Assembly: GCA_963834705.1 (NCBI GenBank)
Contig: CAWICV010000001.1
Location: forward strand, 1,819,348 to 1,883,347
From: RYN-230 sp963834705
Lineage (GTDB): Bacteria; Actinomycetota; Actinomycetes; Streptosporangiales; Streptosporangiaceae
Direction of reading: 5' to 3'
DNA: 64,000 nucleotides
Position 1 is the stretch's first letter. Every line of letters begins with the position of its first letter. Below are positions 55,355 through 63,971 of the stretch, one piece after another. The notes under the pieces were generated by a model. That model had not been told where the DNA came from. It saw only the letters and a program-made list of their open reading frames with translations, and made no database searches. A program made the position numbers and the translations under genes.

Positions 55355-56032
55355 TCAAAGGACGGCAGCCTCGGGAACACAGACCGTTACCCGTGCGCGC
55401 ACTATGCCTCCGGACTCGAGTTGGCTCCAGATGCGCGCGGTCCCTGTCACGAGTTGGCGTTGCTGGGCGTATGGGATGAGGCGGCCGTGGTAGCGCCTGG
55501 CCAGGGCGGCAGGTAGATGCCCGACATGGAATGTTCGCACCATGACCGCGACGGCATTGGAGTCATGCTCGTTCCACGGTTCGGGCACCAGAAAGCACAC
55601 CTCGGATTCGAGCGTGCAGCCCGCCGCTGTGATCGGCATGCCGCAGTCACGGAACAGCTTGCGGATGTCCTTGGGATAGAACTGCTCGCCGACAACCTCG
55701 ATTTGTTCATCCAGCGGCACGGAGAGTCTGGCAGCTGACATCCCGGCTTGAATCCGGCGAAGGATGTCGCTCGGATCCTCGTCCTCCTCCACGTCCGGCA
55801 CGGGCGCGGCGTACGCGTCGCCAACCTCGACGCCCCTGCTGGTCGCGGAGGGTTGCGAAGGCGGCGCGGAGGATCGAAGCGCGGGCTCGGTGCCCGTCGG
55901 CTCGATCGGCGCGTAGTTGTTTGTCCACCCGTGCCCGTCCCACCACCGCCAACGCGCTGGGTCCACGGGGTCTACGGCCCACTGAGCCGGCGGCAACTTC
56001 TGCTTCTGATTCTGCTTCCCCCACAGCGGCAT
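55355..56032 (-). CDS. DUF2510-HIRAN domain protein
   Basis: About 225 residues. Residues about 14-45 hold a DUF2510-like motif, AQWAVDPVDPARWRWWDGHGWTNNYAP, common at the front of actinobacterial membrane or regulatory proteins. A linker rich in Ser/Pro/Glu follows. Residues about 115-200 look like a HIRAN domain: IEVVGEQFYPKDIRKLF, FLVPEPWNEHDSNAVAVMV, FHVGHLPAALARRYHGRL. HIRAN modules bind DNA ends or stalled forks in Rad5/HLTF-type helicases; in bacteria they are often alone. The start at ATG 56032 is preferred; GTG 56047 is in frame. Confidence 0.75.
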   Translation of the reverse strand: MPLWGKQNQKQKLPPAQWAVDPVDPARWRWWDGHGWTNNYAPIEPTGTEPALRSSAPPSQPSATSRGVEVGDAYAAPVPDVEEDEDPSDILRRIQAGMSAARLSVPLDEQIEVVGEQFYPKDIRKLFRDCGMPITAAGCTLESEVCFLVPEPWNEHDSNAVAVMVRTFHVGHLPAALARRYHGRLIPYAQQRQLVTGTARIWSQLESGGIVRARVTVCVPEAAVL

Positions 56033-56121
56033 GCAGCAATGCTGCACCTCCGTCGAAGCGTCCGTCTAGCAGACCGCGCCCAGCGCCACCGGATCACCAG
56101 TCGGTTTAATAGCCGTGACGT

Positions 56122-57210
56122 TTAACTGTGGCGGAACTCGACTACGTCGCCGTCGCGCATGACGTAGTCCTTGCCTTCCATCCGGACCTTGCCCGCGGCC
56201 CGGGCGGCGGCCAGCGAGCCGGCCGCGACCAGGTCGTCGTAGGCCACGATCTCCGCCTTGATGAAGCCGCGCTGGAAGTCGGTGTGGATCACCCCGGCCG
56301 CCTCCGGCGCGGTCGCGCCGGCCGTGATCTCCCAGGCGCGGGTCTCCTTAGGCCCGGCGGTCAGGAACGTCTGCAGGCCGAGCGCGGCGAAGCCGGCCTG
56401 CGCCAGCCGGTTCAGCCCGGGCTCCCCCATGCCCAATTCGGCGGCCATCTCGGCCGCCTCGTCCTCGGGAAGCTCGGCCAGCTCGGCCTCGGTCTTGACG
56501 TCCAGGAAGACGGTCTCGGCCGGCGCCACCTGCGCGGCCAATTTAGCCCGCAGGCCCTCGTCGGCCAGTTCGCCCTCGTCCATGTTGAACACGTACACGA
56601 ACGGCTTGGCCGTCAGCAGGTGCAGCTCACGCAGGTCGGCCAGGTCGATGCCGGCGGCCGGGGCCCCGGCGTACAGCGTGGTCCCGCCGTCCAGCAACTG
56701 CTGCGCGCGGGCGGCGGCGTCGGCCACGCGCTGGCGTTCGGCGTCCTTCGCGAAGCGGGATTCCTTGGCCAGCCGGGGCACGGCCTTGTCCAGCGTCTGC
56801 AGGTCGGCCAGGATCAGCTCGGTGGCAATCGTGTCAATGTCGCGGCTGGGCGACACGTCGCCGTCCACGTGGCTCACGTCAGGGTCGGTGAACACCCGCA
56901 CGACCTGGACGATCGCGTCCGTCTCCCGGATGTGCGCGAGGAACTGGTTGCCCAGCCCCTGACCCTGCGACGCGCCGCGGACCAGGCCGGCGATGTCCAC
57001 GAACCGGGCGGTGGCGGGCACGATCTTGGCCGAGCCGGACATCTGGGCCAGCACCGGCAGCCGTGGGTCGGGGATGCCGACCACGCCCACGTTCGGCTCG
57101 ATGGTGGCGAACGGGTAGTTCGAGGCCAGCGCGCTGGCCCTGGTCAGCGCGTTAAACAGGGTGGACTTGCCGACGTTGGGCAGGCCGACGATGCCGATCG
57201 AGAGACTCAC
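56122..57210 (-). CDS. ychF: Ribosome-associated ATPase YchF (OLA1 family)
   Basis: A 362-residue protein of normal length. G1 is GLPNVGKSTLFNALT near 8-22; the switch region NYPFATIEPNVGVV, G3-like DIAGLV and the NMDE in place of NKxD explain ATP preference over GTP. The C-terminal TGS domain has HTDFQRGFIKAEIVAYDDL and KDYVMRDGDVVEFRHS at the very end. It acts on ribosomes in the cytosol and is tied to stress responses. It is divergent from rmuC. Confidence 0.96.
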   Translation of the reverse strand: MSLSIGIVGLPNVGKSTLFNALTRASALASNYPFATIEPNVGVVGIPDPRLPVLAQMSGSAKIVPATARFVDIAGLVRGASQGQGLGNQFLAHIRETDAIVQVVRVFTDPDVSHVDGDVSPSRDIDTIATELILADLQTLDKAVPRLAKESRFAKDAERQRVADAAARAQQLLDGGTTLYAGAPAAGIDLADLRELHLLTAKPFVYVFNMDEGELADEGLRAKLAAQVAPAETVFLDVKTEAELAELPEDEAAEMAAELGMGEPGLNRLAQAGFAALGLQTFLTAGPKETRAWEITAGATAPEAAGVIHTDFQRGFIKAEIVAYDDLVAAGSLAAARAAGKVRMEGKDYVMRDGDVVEFRHS

Positions 57211-57267
57211 CCCGCGAGTCTAGGCCGTCCGCCGGGCTACCCGGTTCTGTCGGCACCGGCTGGAAGC

Positions 57268-58575
57268 ATGGCAGCTATGGACGCGATCTCGGTGTTCGCC
57301 GGGCTCCTGCTGGCCCTGATCATCGGTGCGGCGCTTGGCTTCCTGTACGCGCGCAGCCGCCAGGCCGCCGCCGCGGCCGAGCTGACCGGCCAGGTCCGGG
57401 CGGCCGAGGAACGGGCCCGGGCCGCGCTGGACCGCGCCGCGCTCACCGACGGCCAGCTCGGCCAGCAGTTCGAGGCGCTGTCGGCGCAGGCACTCGACGC
57501 CAGCGCCCGGCGCTTCATCGAGATGGCCGAGGGCCGGCTGAACGCGGCCAACGTGGCCGCGGCGGGCGAACTGGAGGCCCGCCGGGCCGCCGTGGACCAC
57601 CTGGTCGGCCCGCTGCGTGAGACGCTGAACCGGCTGGAGGCCCAGCTGCGCGAGTCGGACGCGGACCGGCACCGATCGCACGCCGCGCTCGCCGAGCAGG
57701 TGACGATCGCCCGGCGCAGCTCGGAGGAACTGCGCGCGCAGACCCAGGCGCTGGTGACCGCGCTGCGCCGGCCGGAGGCCCGTGGCCGCTGGGGTGAGAT
57801 GCAGCTGCGCCGGGTGGTCGAACTCTCTGGGATGAGCGCACGGTGCGATTTCGAGGAACAGGTCAGCGTCACTTCCGACGACGGTGCCCAACGCCCCGAC
57901 ATGGTGATCAGGCTGGCCGGTGGCAAGAACATCGTGGTGGACTCGAAAGTGTCCCTGGCCGCGTATCTGGAGGCGGCTGAGACGACTGACCCGGATATCC
58001 GGCAAGCCCGGTTGCGGGCGCACGCCCGGCACCTACGCGATCATGTGGACGGTCTGGCGGCCAAGGCGTACTGGTCGGTGCTCAGCCCGGCGCCGGAGTT
58101 CGTCGTGCTGTTCATCCCGGGCGAGGCGTTCCTGGCCCCGGCGCTGGACTATGACGCGGGCCTGCTGGAATACGCGGTGTCCCGCAAGGTGCACATCGCC
58201 ACGCCGACCACCCTGGTCAGCCTGCTGCGCACGGCGCAGTACGCCTGGCAGCAGGCCGCCCTGTCGGAGAACGCGCGGGCCGTGTTCGACCTGGGCCGCG
58301 AGCTGTACGAGCGGATCGGGCGGCTGGGCGGCCAGGTGGACAAGGTAGGCAAGGCGCTGACCAGCGCGGTCACCGCGTACAACCAGGCGGTCAGCGGGCT
58401 GGAGTCCAAGGTGCTGGTCAGCGCGCGGCGGCTGAACCAGCTCGGCGTGGTGGACGCCGACCTGGACCCGCCCGGCCTAGTCGAGGCGACCACCCGGGCG
58501 CTGTCCGCTCCCGAGCTGACCGGCGAGAACACGACTGCCCTAACCATGCCGGACCGGACCGCAGCCACCGGATAA
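57268..58575 (+). CDS. rmuC: DNA recombination protein RmuC
   Basis: A 435-residue protein. An N-terminal membrane helix (ISVFAGLLLALIIGAALGFLYA) is followed by a long coiled coil (about 30-170). The RmuC nuclease-like domain follows: RGRWGEMQLRRVVELSGM near 175, GAQRPDMVIRLAGGKNIVVDSKVSLAAYL near 210-240, and FIPGEAFLAPAL near 275. RmuC limits inversions at short inverted repeats and is thought to be a nuclease. ATG 57268 follows GGAAG; ATG 57277 is in frame. Confidence 0.93.
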   Translation: MAAMDAISVFAGLLLALIIGAALGFLYARSRQAAAAAELTGQVRAAEERARAALDRAALTDGQLGQQFEALSAQALDASARRFIEMAEGRLNAANVAAAGELEARRAAVDHLVGPLRETLNRLEAQLRESDADRHRSHAALAEQVTIARRSSEELRAQTQALVTALRRPEARGRWGEMQLRRVVELSGMSARCDFEEQVSVTSDDGAQRPDMVIRLAGGKNIVVDSKVSLAAYLEAAETTDPDIRQARLRAHARHLRDHVDGLAAKAYWSVLSPAPEFVVLFIPGEAFLAPALDYDAGLLEYAVSRKVHIATPTTLVSLLRTAQYAWQQAALSENARAVFDLGRELYERIGRLGGQVDKVGKALTSAVTAYNQAVSGLESKVLVSARRLNQLGVVDADLDPPGLVEATTRALSAPELTGENTTALTMPDRTAATG

Positions 58576-58582
58576 TGACCGG

Positions 58583-59260
58583 GTGACATCCGACAACGAG
58601 CTAAGCGAGCCGCCCGCTGAGCCGGCATCGTCCCGGTGGAGCACGCTGTCCCGGGCCGGGCACCTCGAGTACGACCGGGTGCTGTTCTTCAGCGACGCGA
58701 TCTTCGCCATCGCGATCACGTTGCTGGTCTTGGAGATCCGGGTCCCGGGCCACGACAACAACCCAGGTGCGGAGATCAGCGCTGCCCTGCCGCACATGTT
58801 CGCCTTCGGGATCAGTTTCGTGGTGATCGGGCTGTTCTGGATGGGCCACCACTCGCTCTGCCGGTATATCGCCGCATTCGATCGGGCCCTGATCGGCATC
58901 AACTTGCTTTTCCTCGGCATCATCGCGTTCCTGCCGTACCCGACCGGGCTGCTCAGCGGGACCAACGGGCGGCTGGCGTGGCCGGCGACCGTCTTCTACG
59001 CCGCCTGTATCGCCGCGGCCGGCCTGGCCGAACTGGCCATCTGGCGGTACGCCATCGGCAAGGATCTGCTCAAACCCGAAGCGACACCAATGCTGCGCCG
59101 GGAAGTGAGCCTGCGGCTGCTGGTCGCCCCGGTCGTGTTCTTGCTGTCCATCCCGGTGGCGTTCTACTCACCCAACCTGGCGACCTATTGCTGGCTGGTG
59201 ATCCTGGCGGCCAACGGGCTGCTGTCGCGGTGGGCCAAGGGGGTAGCGCAAGCCAGCTGA
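58583..59260 (+). CDS. TMEM175-like (DUF1211) potassium channel
   Basis: A 225-residue membrane protein with the single six-helix repeat of bacterial TMEM175. The signature RVLFFSDAIFAIAITLLVLEIRVP is near residues 32-55, where FSDAI forms the pore filter. GLFWMGHHSLCRYI and the remaining helices LLFLGIIAFLPYPTGLL, AACIAAAGLAELAIW and VVFLLSIPVAFY follow. It forms tetrameric K+ channels in the plasma membrane. GTG 58583 is eight bases after the rmuC stop, so the genes are probably co-transcribed. Confidence 0.9.
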   Translation: MTSDNELSEPPAEPASSRWSTLSRAGHLEYDRVLFFSDAIFAIAITLLVLEIRVPGHDNNPGAEISAALPHMFAFGISFVVIGLFWMGHHSLCRYIAAFDRALIGINLLFLGIIAFLPYPTGLLSGTNGRLAWPATVFYAACIAAAGLAELAIWRYAIGKDLLKPEATPMLRREVSLRLLVAPVVFLLSIPVAFYSPNLATYCWLVILAANGLLSRWAKGVAQAS

Positions 59261-59359
59261 GGGCCTGTCCGGGCGTGTCTCCGGCCCGATGGCCCCGGCC
59301 CCGGGTAGCGTGGCGAGGGGCCGTATGCCGGTCCGGCGGCGGCCGGGGAGGAGAGCGGG

Positions 59360-60046
59360 GTGTCTCAGCCATGGCACCAAACATCCTGGACTCCGGCCCA
59401 GCCCGGATCGTCCTGGGCGGAGCCAGACCCGGCTGGGCCCGGCGATGACCCCGCGGCCGGCTGGACCGGGTCGGCCGGCGCGGACCCGGATCTGATGGCC
59501 GGCGATCCGCCGGGCAGCGACGCACCGCCGCCGGACCGGGCCCGCAGTCAGGCGGCCGGTCACCGGCGCGGGCCGCGGCTCACCGGGCGCGGCGCCATCG
59601 CGGGCATGCTGCTGGTGTTCTTCATCGGCGTGCTGGCCGCCGACTGGCTGCACTGGAGCCCGCTGGCCGACGCGAGCTTCCTGCTCGGCAGCGCCGCGGC
59701 CGCCTGGTACACCAAGCAGCGCGACCTGCTGACCGTCGCGGTCAGCCCACCACTGCTGTTCTTCATCGTGGTGATCTGCGTCAAGGCGCTCACCGCGGCG
59801 GGAAACGAACTGCTGTCCACGGTGGAGGGCACCGCACTGACCCTGGCCAACGTGGCGCCCTGGCTGTTCACCGGGGTGGTGCTGTCCCTGATCATCGCGT
59901 GGTTCCGCGGCCTGCCGCGCTGCGTGGCCGAGCTGCGCCGGGATCTGCGCCCGGAACTGGCCCAGCGGCGGCAGGCCGGTGCCGCGGAGGCGGACAGCAC
60001 GGCCACCGTGGGCGGGTATCAGCCAGCCGGCAAGCGATACCGCTGA
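59360..60046 (+). CDS. DUF6542-type membrane protein
   Basis: A 228-residue protein. The first 75 residues are hydrophilic and Pro/Gly/Asp-rich. Four membrane segments follow: GAIAGMLLVFFIGVLAADWL, DASFLLGSAAAAWY, SPPLLFFIVVICVKAL and VAPWLFTGVVLSLIIAW. A basic end RCVAELRRDLRPE closes it. A protein of this kind lies between ychF and ispH in many actinomycetes, including the Rv1111c position in M. tuberculosis. Function unknown. Start GTG 59360 after GGGGAGGAGAG. Convergent with ispH. Confidence 0.75.
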   Translation: MSQPWHQTSWTPAQPGSSWAEPDPAGPGDDPAAGWTGSAGADPDLMAGDPPGSDAPPPDRARSQAAGHRRGPRLTGRGAIAGMLLVFFIGVLAADWLHWSPLADASFLLGSAAAAWYTKQRDLLTVAVSPPLLFFIVVICVKALTAAGNELLSTVEGTALTLANVAPWLFTGVVLSLIIAWFRGLPRCVAELRRDLRPELAQRRQAGAAEADSTATVGGYQPAGKRYR

Positions 60047-60072
60047 GCTGGGTCAGCCGCGGTAGACCCGAG

Positions 60073-61023
60073 TCAGCGGGCGGCCCGGCGCAATTCCGGG
60101 GGCAGCTGGAAGACCAGCCGCTCCTCGACCGCCTCGACCTCTTCCACGGTGCCGTAACCGAGTTCGGCCAGCCGGGCCAGCACGCCGGACACGAGGACCT
60201 CGGGAACCGACGCGCCACTGGTCACGCCGACCGTGCTGGCGCCGTCCAGCCACTGCTCATCGACGTTTGAGGCATCGTCAACCAGGTAGGCGGCGCGGGC
60301 ACCGGCCTCCACGGCAACCTCGACTAGCCGGACCGAGTTGGACGAGTTGTCCGAGCCGACCACGATGACCAGGTCCGCTTCCGTGGCAATCTGCTTGACC
60401 GCGGCCTGGCGGTTCTGCGTGGCGTAGCAGATGTCGTCGCTGGGCGGGTCGATCAGCTGCGGGAAGCGTTCCCGCAGCGCAGCCACGGTCTGGATGGTCT
60501 CGTCCACGGACAGCGTGGTCTGGGACAGCCAGGCCACCTTGGCCGGGTCGCGGACCTGCACGTCGGCGCCGCCGTCCGGGCCGTCCACCAGGTGAATGCG
60601 GGCCGGCGCCTCGCCGGTGGTGCCTTCCACCTCTTCATGACTGCGGTGCCCGATAAGCAGGATGTCGTAGTCCTGGGCGGCGAAGCGTCTGGCCTCGTTG
60701 TGCACCTTGGTGACCAGCGGGCAGGTCGCGTCGATAGTCCGCAGGCCGCGGCGCTGCGCCTCCTCGCGGACGGCGGGCGAGACGCCGTGCGCGGAGAAAA
60801 CGACGACCGCCCCCTCCGGCACGCTGTCCGTCTCTTCGACGAAGATCGCGCCGCGCGCTTCCAGCTCCCGGACCACGTGCGTGTTGTGCACGATCTGCCT
60901 GCGCACGTAGACCGGGGCTCCGTAGCGCTCCAGGGCCATCTCGACTGCCTGCACGGCCCGGTCAACGCCCGCGCAGTAACCACGGGGCTTGGCGATCAGT
61001 ACTCGTCGGGTAGTCACGGGCAT
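60073..61023 (-). CDS. ispH: 4-hydroxy-3-methylbut-2-enyl diphosphate reductase
   Basis: A 316-residue IspH. The three cluster cysteines are in PRGYCAGVDRA (about 17), IDATCPLVTKVH (about 101) and DDICYATQNRQ (about 200). Also seen are HNTHVVRELEARGAIFVEE, FSAHGVSP and the substrate-binding SDNSSNSVRLVEV. It makes IPP and DMAPP, the last step of the MEP pathway, with a 4Fe-4S cluster in the cytosol. The ATG at 61023 has AGGGGAC ahead; the open frame continues upstream but without a good start. Confidence 0.97.
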   Translation of the reverse strand: MPVTTRRVLIAKPRGYCAGVDRAVQAVEMALERYGAPVYVRRQIVHNTHVVRELEARGAIFVEETDSVPEGAVVVFSAHGVSPAVREEAQRRGLRTIDATCPLVTKVHNEARRFAAQDYDILLIGHRSHEEVEGTTGEAPARIHLVDGPDGGADVQVRDPAKVAWLSQTTLSVDETIQTVAALRERFPQLIDPPSDDICYATQNRQAAVKQIATEADLVIVVGSDNSSNSVRLVEVAVEAGARAAYLVDDASNVDEQWLDGASTVGVTSGASVPEVLVSGVLARLAELGYGTVEEVEAVEERLVFQLPPELRRAAR

Positions 61024-61287
61024 GTCCCCTATGGTAGATGAGCCCCGGGTGCCCCCTGCCGAGCCGGACACCTCTTCCGGCCCGGAGCCGGTGCCAGTAA
61101 GGTGAGCGTCCGCGCTCGCGTAGCAGGGCCAGGCCGGATCTGGTACGACTGAGCCTGTCACGAGCCGGTACCGACGCCGCCGGCCCGAACACCCGGCACG
61201 CCTGCACAGCTGCTCGCAGGCCGAATGGAGCCGGGCGCGCCGGGCACTAGACCGTACGCCGGAACTCAGCGTAGGAGAACGATCATC

Positions 61288-62196
61288 ATGCCGTTGCCCC
61301 AGGTTAGTGACCGCATCAAGGAACTCCCCGGGCAGGCGCTGCGGGCCGTGTTCACCGGTGTCGGCCAGTTGCTGCTCGCCGCGGACAAGGTCAGAGCCCA
61401 GCTCGCCACGCCACCGGATGAGCCGGCCCAGCCGCCCGCCGTCCCGTCGCCCGAGCCGGCGGTGCCCCCGGCGGCCACTCCCCCGGCCGCGCCCCCGGCG
61501 GCCACTCCCCTGGCCGCGCCCCCGGCGGCCACTCCCTCGGCCGCGCCCCCGGCGGCCACTCCCCCGGCTGCGGCCGCGCCGGGCACGGCTACCCCAGCGG
61601 GATCCTCGGTGACGCCCCCCGAGGTGACTGACCCGGCCGATTCGCGGTGGCGGAGCCTCGACAAGACGGGCAATGTCCGGGTGCTGCGCGACGGCGACCC
61701 GGACCTGGGCACGGCCGCGAGCGCGCCGCCGGCTGCTGCCGCCGGGCCCGCGTCGGCCGTTGAGCCCGCGGCCGCCGCTGAGCCTGCCCCGGCTGCTCTG
61801 GCCGAGCCGGCGTTCGCCGAGGTGGCCGAGCCTCAGCCCGCCGGCCTGGCCGTGCCTGCCGCCGCCGAGGTGCCCGAGCCCGAGCCCGCCGGCCTGGCCG
61901 TGCCTGCCGCCGCCGAGGTGGCCGAGCCCGAGCCCGCCGAGGTGGTCCTGGCCGAGCCCATCCTGGCCGCGACGCCCGAACCGGCCGAGGTGACCCCCAC
62001 CGCGGAGCCGGCCACGAAGGCGCTTCCGGTGGTCGGCTACGACCAGCTGTCCGTGGCTTCGCTGCGGGCCCGGCTGCGGGTGCTGGGCCTGACCCAGGTG
62101 CGGACGCTGCTGGACTACGAGAAGGCAAACCAGAACCGGGCCGACGTGGTCACCATGTTCGAACGGCGTATCGCCAAGCTGGAGCAGGACGGCTGA
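61288..62196 (+). CDS. Lipid droplet-associated-type protein
   Basis: A 302-residue protein at the Rv1109c position of the mycobacterial ispH-xseA neighbourhood. The N-terminus LPQVSDRIKELPGQALRAVFTGVGQLLLAADKVRAQL is an amphipathic helix that may bind membrane or lipid surface. The centre is Pro/Ala/Glu-rich with two families of short repeats (PPAATPxA and EPEPAGLAVPAAAEV). The C-terminus VVGYDQLSVASLRARLRVLGLTQVRTLLDYEKANQNRADVVTMFERRIAKL is the conserved helical part. GGAG is 11 bases before ATG 61288. The role is inferred from synteny and pattern only. Confidence 0.72.
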   Translation: MPLPQVSDRIKELPGQALRAVFTGVGQLLLAADKVRAQLATPPDEPAQPPAVPSPEPAVPPAATPPAAPPAATPLAAPPAATPSAAPPAATPPAAAAPGTATPAGSSVTPPEVTDPADSRWRSLDKTGNVRVLRDGDPDLGTAASAPPAAAAGPASAVEPAAAAEPAPAALAEPAFAEVAEPQPAGLAVPAAAEVPEPEPAGLAVPAAAEVAEPEPAEVVLAEPILAATPEPAEVTPTAEPATKALPVVGYDQLSVASLRARLRVLGLTQVRTLLDYEKANQNRADVVTMFERRIAKLEQDG

Positions 62197-62229
62197 CCGC
62201 TAGCCGCCCCCGGAGACCTGGCAGCCACC

Positions 62230-63456
62230 ATGGCGCTGGACACATCCGCGGACGCGCCGGTCCCGGTCCGGACCATCCTCCGGCTGACCGGCGAGTGGAT
62301 CAGCCGCCTGGGCCGGGTCTGGGTGGAGGGTCAGATCGCCGAGCTGACCCGGCGTGGTGGCACGGTGTTCCTGACCCTCCGCGACCCGGTGGCGGCGGTT
62401 TCGGTCCGGGTGATCTGCCCCCGGGCCGTGCTGGACGCGACCGATCCGCCACCGGGCGAAGGCGCCCGCGTCGTCGTCTGGGCCAAACCCGACTTCAATA
62501 CCAACCGGGGGGCGTTCTCGCTGGCCGCGGTGGAAATCCGCGCCGTTGGCATCGGCGAATTGCTGGCCCGGCTGGAACGGCTGCGCCGCGACCTGGCCGC
62601 GGAAGGACTGTTCGCGCCAGAACGAAAGCGCCCGCTGCCGTTCCTGCCTGGCACTATTGGCCTGATTTGCGGACGTGATTCCGCGGCGGAACGGGATGTA
62701 TTGCGCAACTCGGCCCGCCGCTGGCCCGCGGTGCGATTCCGGGTCGAACAGGTCGCCGTTCAGGGGCCCTACGCGGTGGCCGAAGTGGTGGATGCCCTGC
62801 ACCGGCTGGACACGGATCCAGACGTGGCCGTCATCATCGTTGCCCGGGGCGGCGGGTCGATCGAGGATCTGCTGCCCTTCTCGGATGAAACGCTGATCAG
62901 GACGGTGGCCGAGGTCCGGACACCGGTGGTCAGCGCCATCGGCCATGAACAGGACTCGCCGCTGCTCGACCTGGTCGCCGACGTGCGCGCGTCCACCCCC
63001 ACCGACGCGGCCCGGCGGGTCGTCCCCGACGTGGCCGAGCAGCTCGCGCTGATCGGCCAGCTACGTGGCCGGGCCCGCCGCTGCCTGGCTGGCCGGCTGG
63101 ACCGGGAGCTGAGCTGGCTGGCCAGCACCCGGTCCCGGCCCGCGCTGGCCGCCCCGGCCCGCGAGGTGCAGCGCCGCCAGGAGGATGTCTCCGCCCTGGC
63201 CGAACGCGGCCGCCGCCGGCTGGAAGCCATGCTGGACCGGGCCGAGGATGGCCTGGCGCACACCCGGGCCAGGTTGCTGGCCCTGTCACCCGCGGCCACG
63301 CTGCGCCGGGGCTACGCCATCGTGCAGCGCGTGGATGGCACCGTGGTCCGGTCCGCGGGCCAGGTGACGCCGGGCGAGCGGATCACCATCCGGCTGGCCG
63401 AGGACCAGCTGCCCGCAGTAGCCGAAGCCCAATCGGCCGGCGGCGGGGCCGATTAG
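62230..63456 (+). CDS. xseA: Exodeoxyribonuclease VII large subunit
   Basis: A 408-residue XseA. The N-terminal OB domain has RVWVEGQIAELTRRGGTVFLTLRDP. The catalytic domain has LPFLPGTIGLICGRDSAAERDVL, VAVIIVARGGGSIEDLLPFSDE and PVVSAIGHEQDSPLLDLVADVRASTPTDAA, all hallmark motifs. A coiled-coil part and the C-terminal RGYAIVQRVDGTVVRSAGQVTPGERITIRLAE follow. With XseB it degrades single-stranded DNA. It lies 33 bases after the lipid droplet-type gene and 251 bases before xseB. Confidence 0.96.
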   Translation: MALDTSADAPVPVRTILRLTGEWISRLGRVWVEGQIAELTRRGGTVFLTLRDPVAAVSVRVICPRAVLDATDPPPGEGARVVVWAKPDFNTNRGAFSLAAVEIRAVGIGELLARLERLRRDLAAEGLFAPERKRPLPFLPGTIGLICGRDSAAERDVLRNSARRWPAVRFRVEQVAVQGPYAVAEVVDALHRLDTDPDVAVIIVARGGGSIEDLLPFSDETLIRTVAEVRTPVVSAIGHEQDSPLLDLVADVRASTPTDAARRVVPDVAEQLALIGQLRGRARRCLAGRLDRELSWLASTRSRPALAAPAREVQRRQEDVSALAERGRRRLEAMLDRAEDGLAHTRARLLALSPAATLRRGYAIVQRVDGTVVRSAGQVTPGERITIRLAEDQLPAVAEAQSAGGGAD

Positions 63457-63707
63457 CACACGGGACGGCTAGCAAATCTGTTCCTGCCCATTACCTACAT
63501 CGGCGTTTCTTCCTGCAGTGCAGTGGCGAAGATCTGATCATTGCGGTTAGCCGGTCTCCTGACCGGACCAGGCCCGGTTCAGTAACTGAAGGTTGAACGG
63601 GATCATCCTGGCCGCTGACACCAACTTCGTCCTGCACGACGACCCCGCCGTCCTGGACCTGGCCCGCCGGGCCGTCCGCCGCCGGCTGGGCCGGCTACGT
63701 TGATGCC

Positions 63708-63971
63708 GTGAGCGCCAAGAAAGCCGGGTCTCAGCCTGCCCCAGCGGCCGATGCGGCCGCGGACGGATCCACCGCGCTCAGCTACGAGCAGGCCCGGGAT
63801 CAGCTCACCGAGGTGGTGCGCCAGCTCGAGGCGGGCGGCCTGACCCTGGAGCAGTCCCTCGGCCTGTGGGAGCGCGGCGAGCGGCTGGCCGCGGTCTGTG
63901 AGCAGTGGCTGGAAGGCGCCCGGGCCCGGCTGGAGGCGGCGGCCGCCCGCCCGCCGGAGGCCGGGAACTGA
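63708..63971 (+). CDS. xseB: Exodeoxyribonuclease VII small subunit
   Basis: An 87-residue XseB: LSYEQARDQLTEVVRQLEAGGLTLEQSLGLWERGERLAAVCEQWLEGARARLE is the two-helix hairpin of the family. A flexible Ala/Pro-rich head of about 22 residues precedes it. GTG 63708 is chosen as the first start after the preceding stop. Several copies bind each XseA and are required for activity. The gap to xseA is longer than usual. Confidence 0.93.
   Translation: MSAKKAGSQPAPAADAAADGSTALSYEQARDQLTEVVRQLEAGGLTLEQSLGLWERGERLAAVCEQWLEGARARLEAAAARPPEAGN

Noticed and set aside
63593..63703. A 36-codon frame before xseB (TTG start, LAADTNFVLHDDPAVLDLARRA)
   Set aside because: The peptide vaguely recalls the start of a PIN domain but is too short, has a weak start and no partner; it may be a relic. 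Not enough to call a gene.
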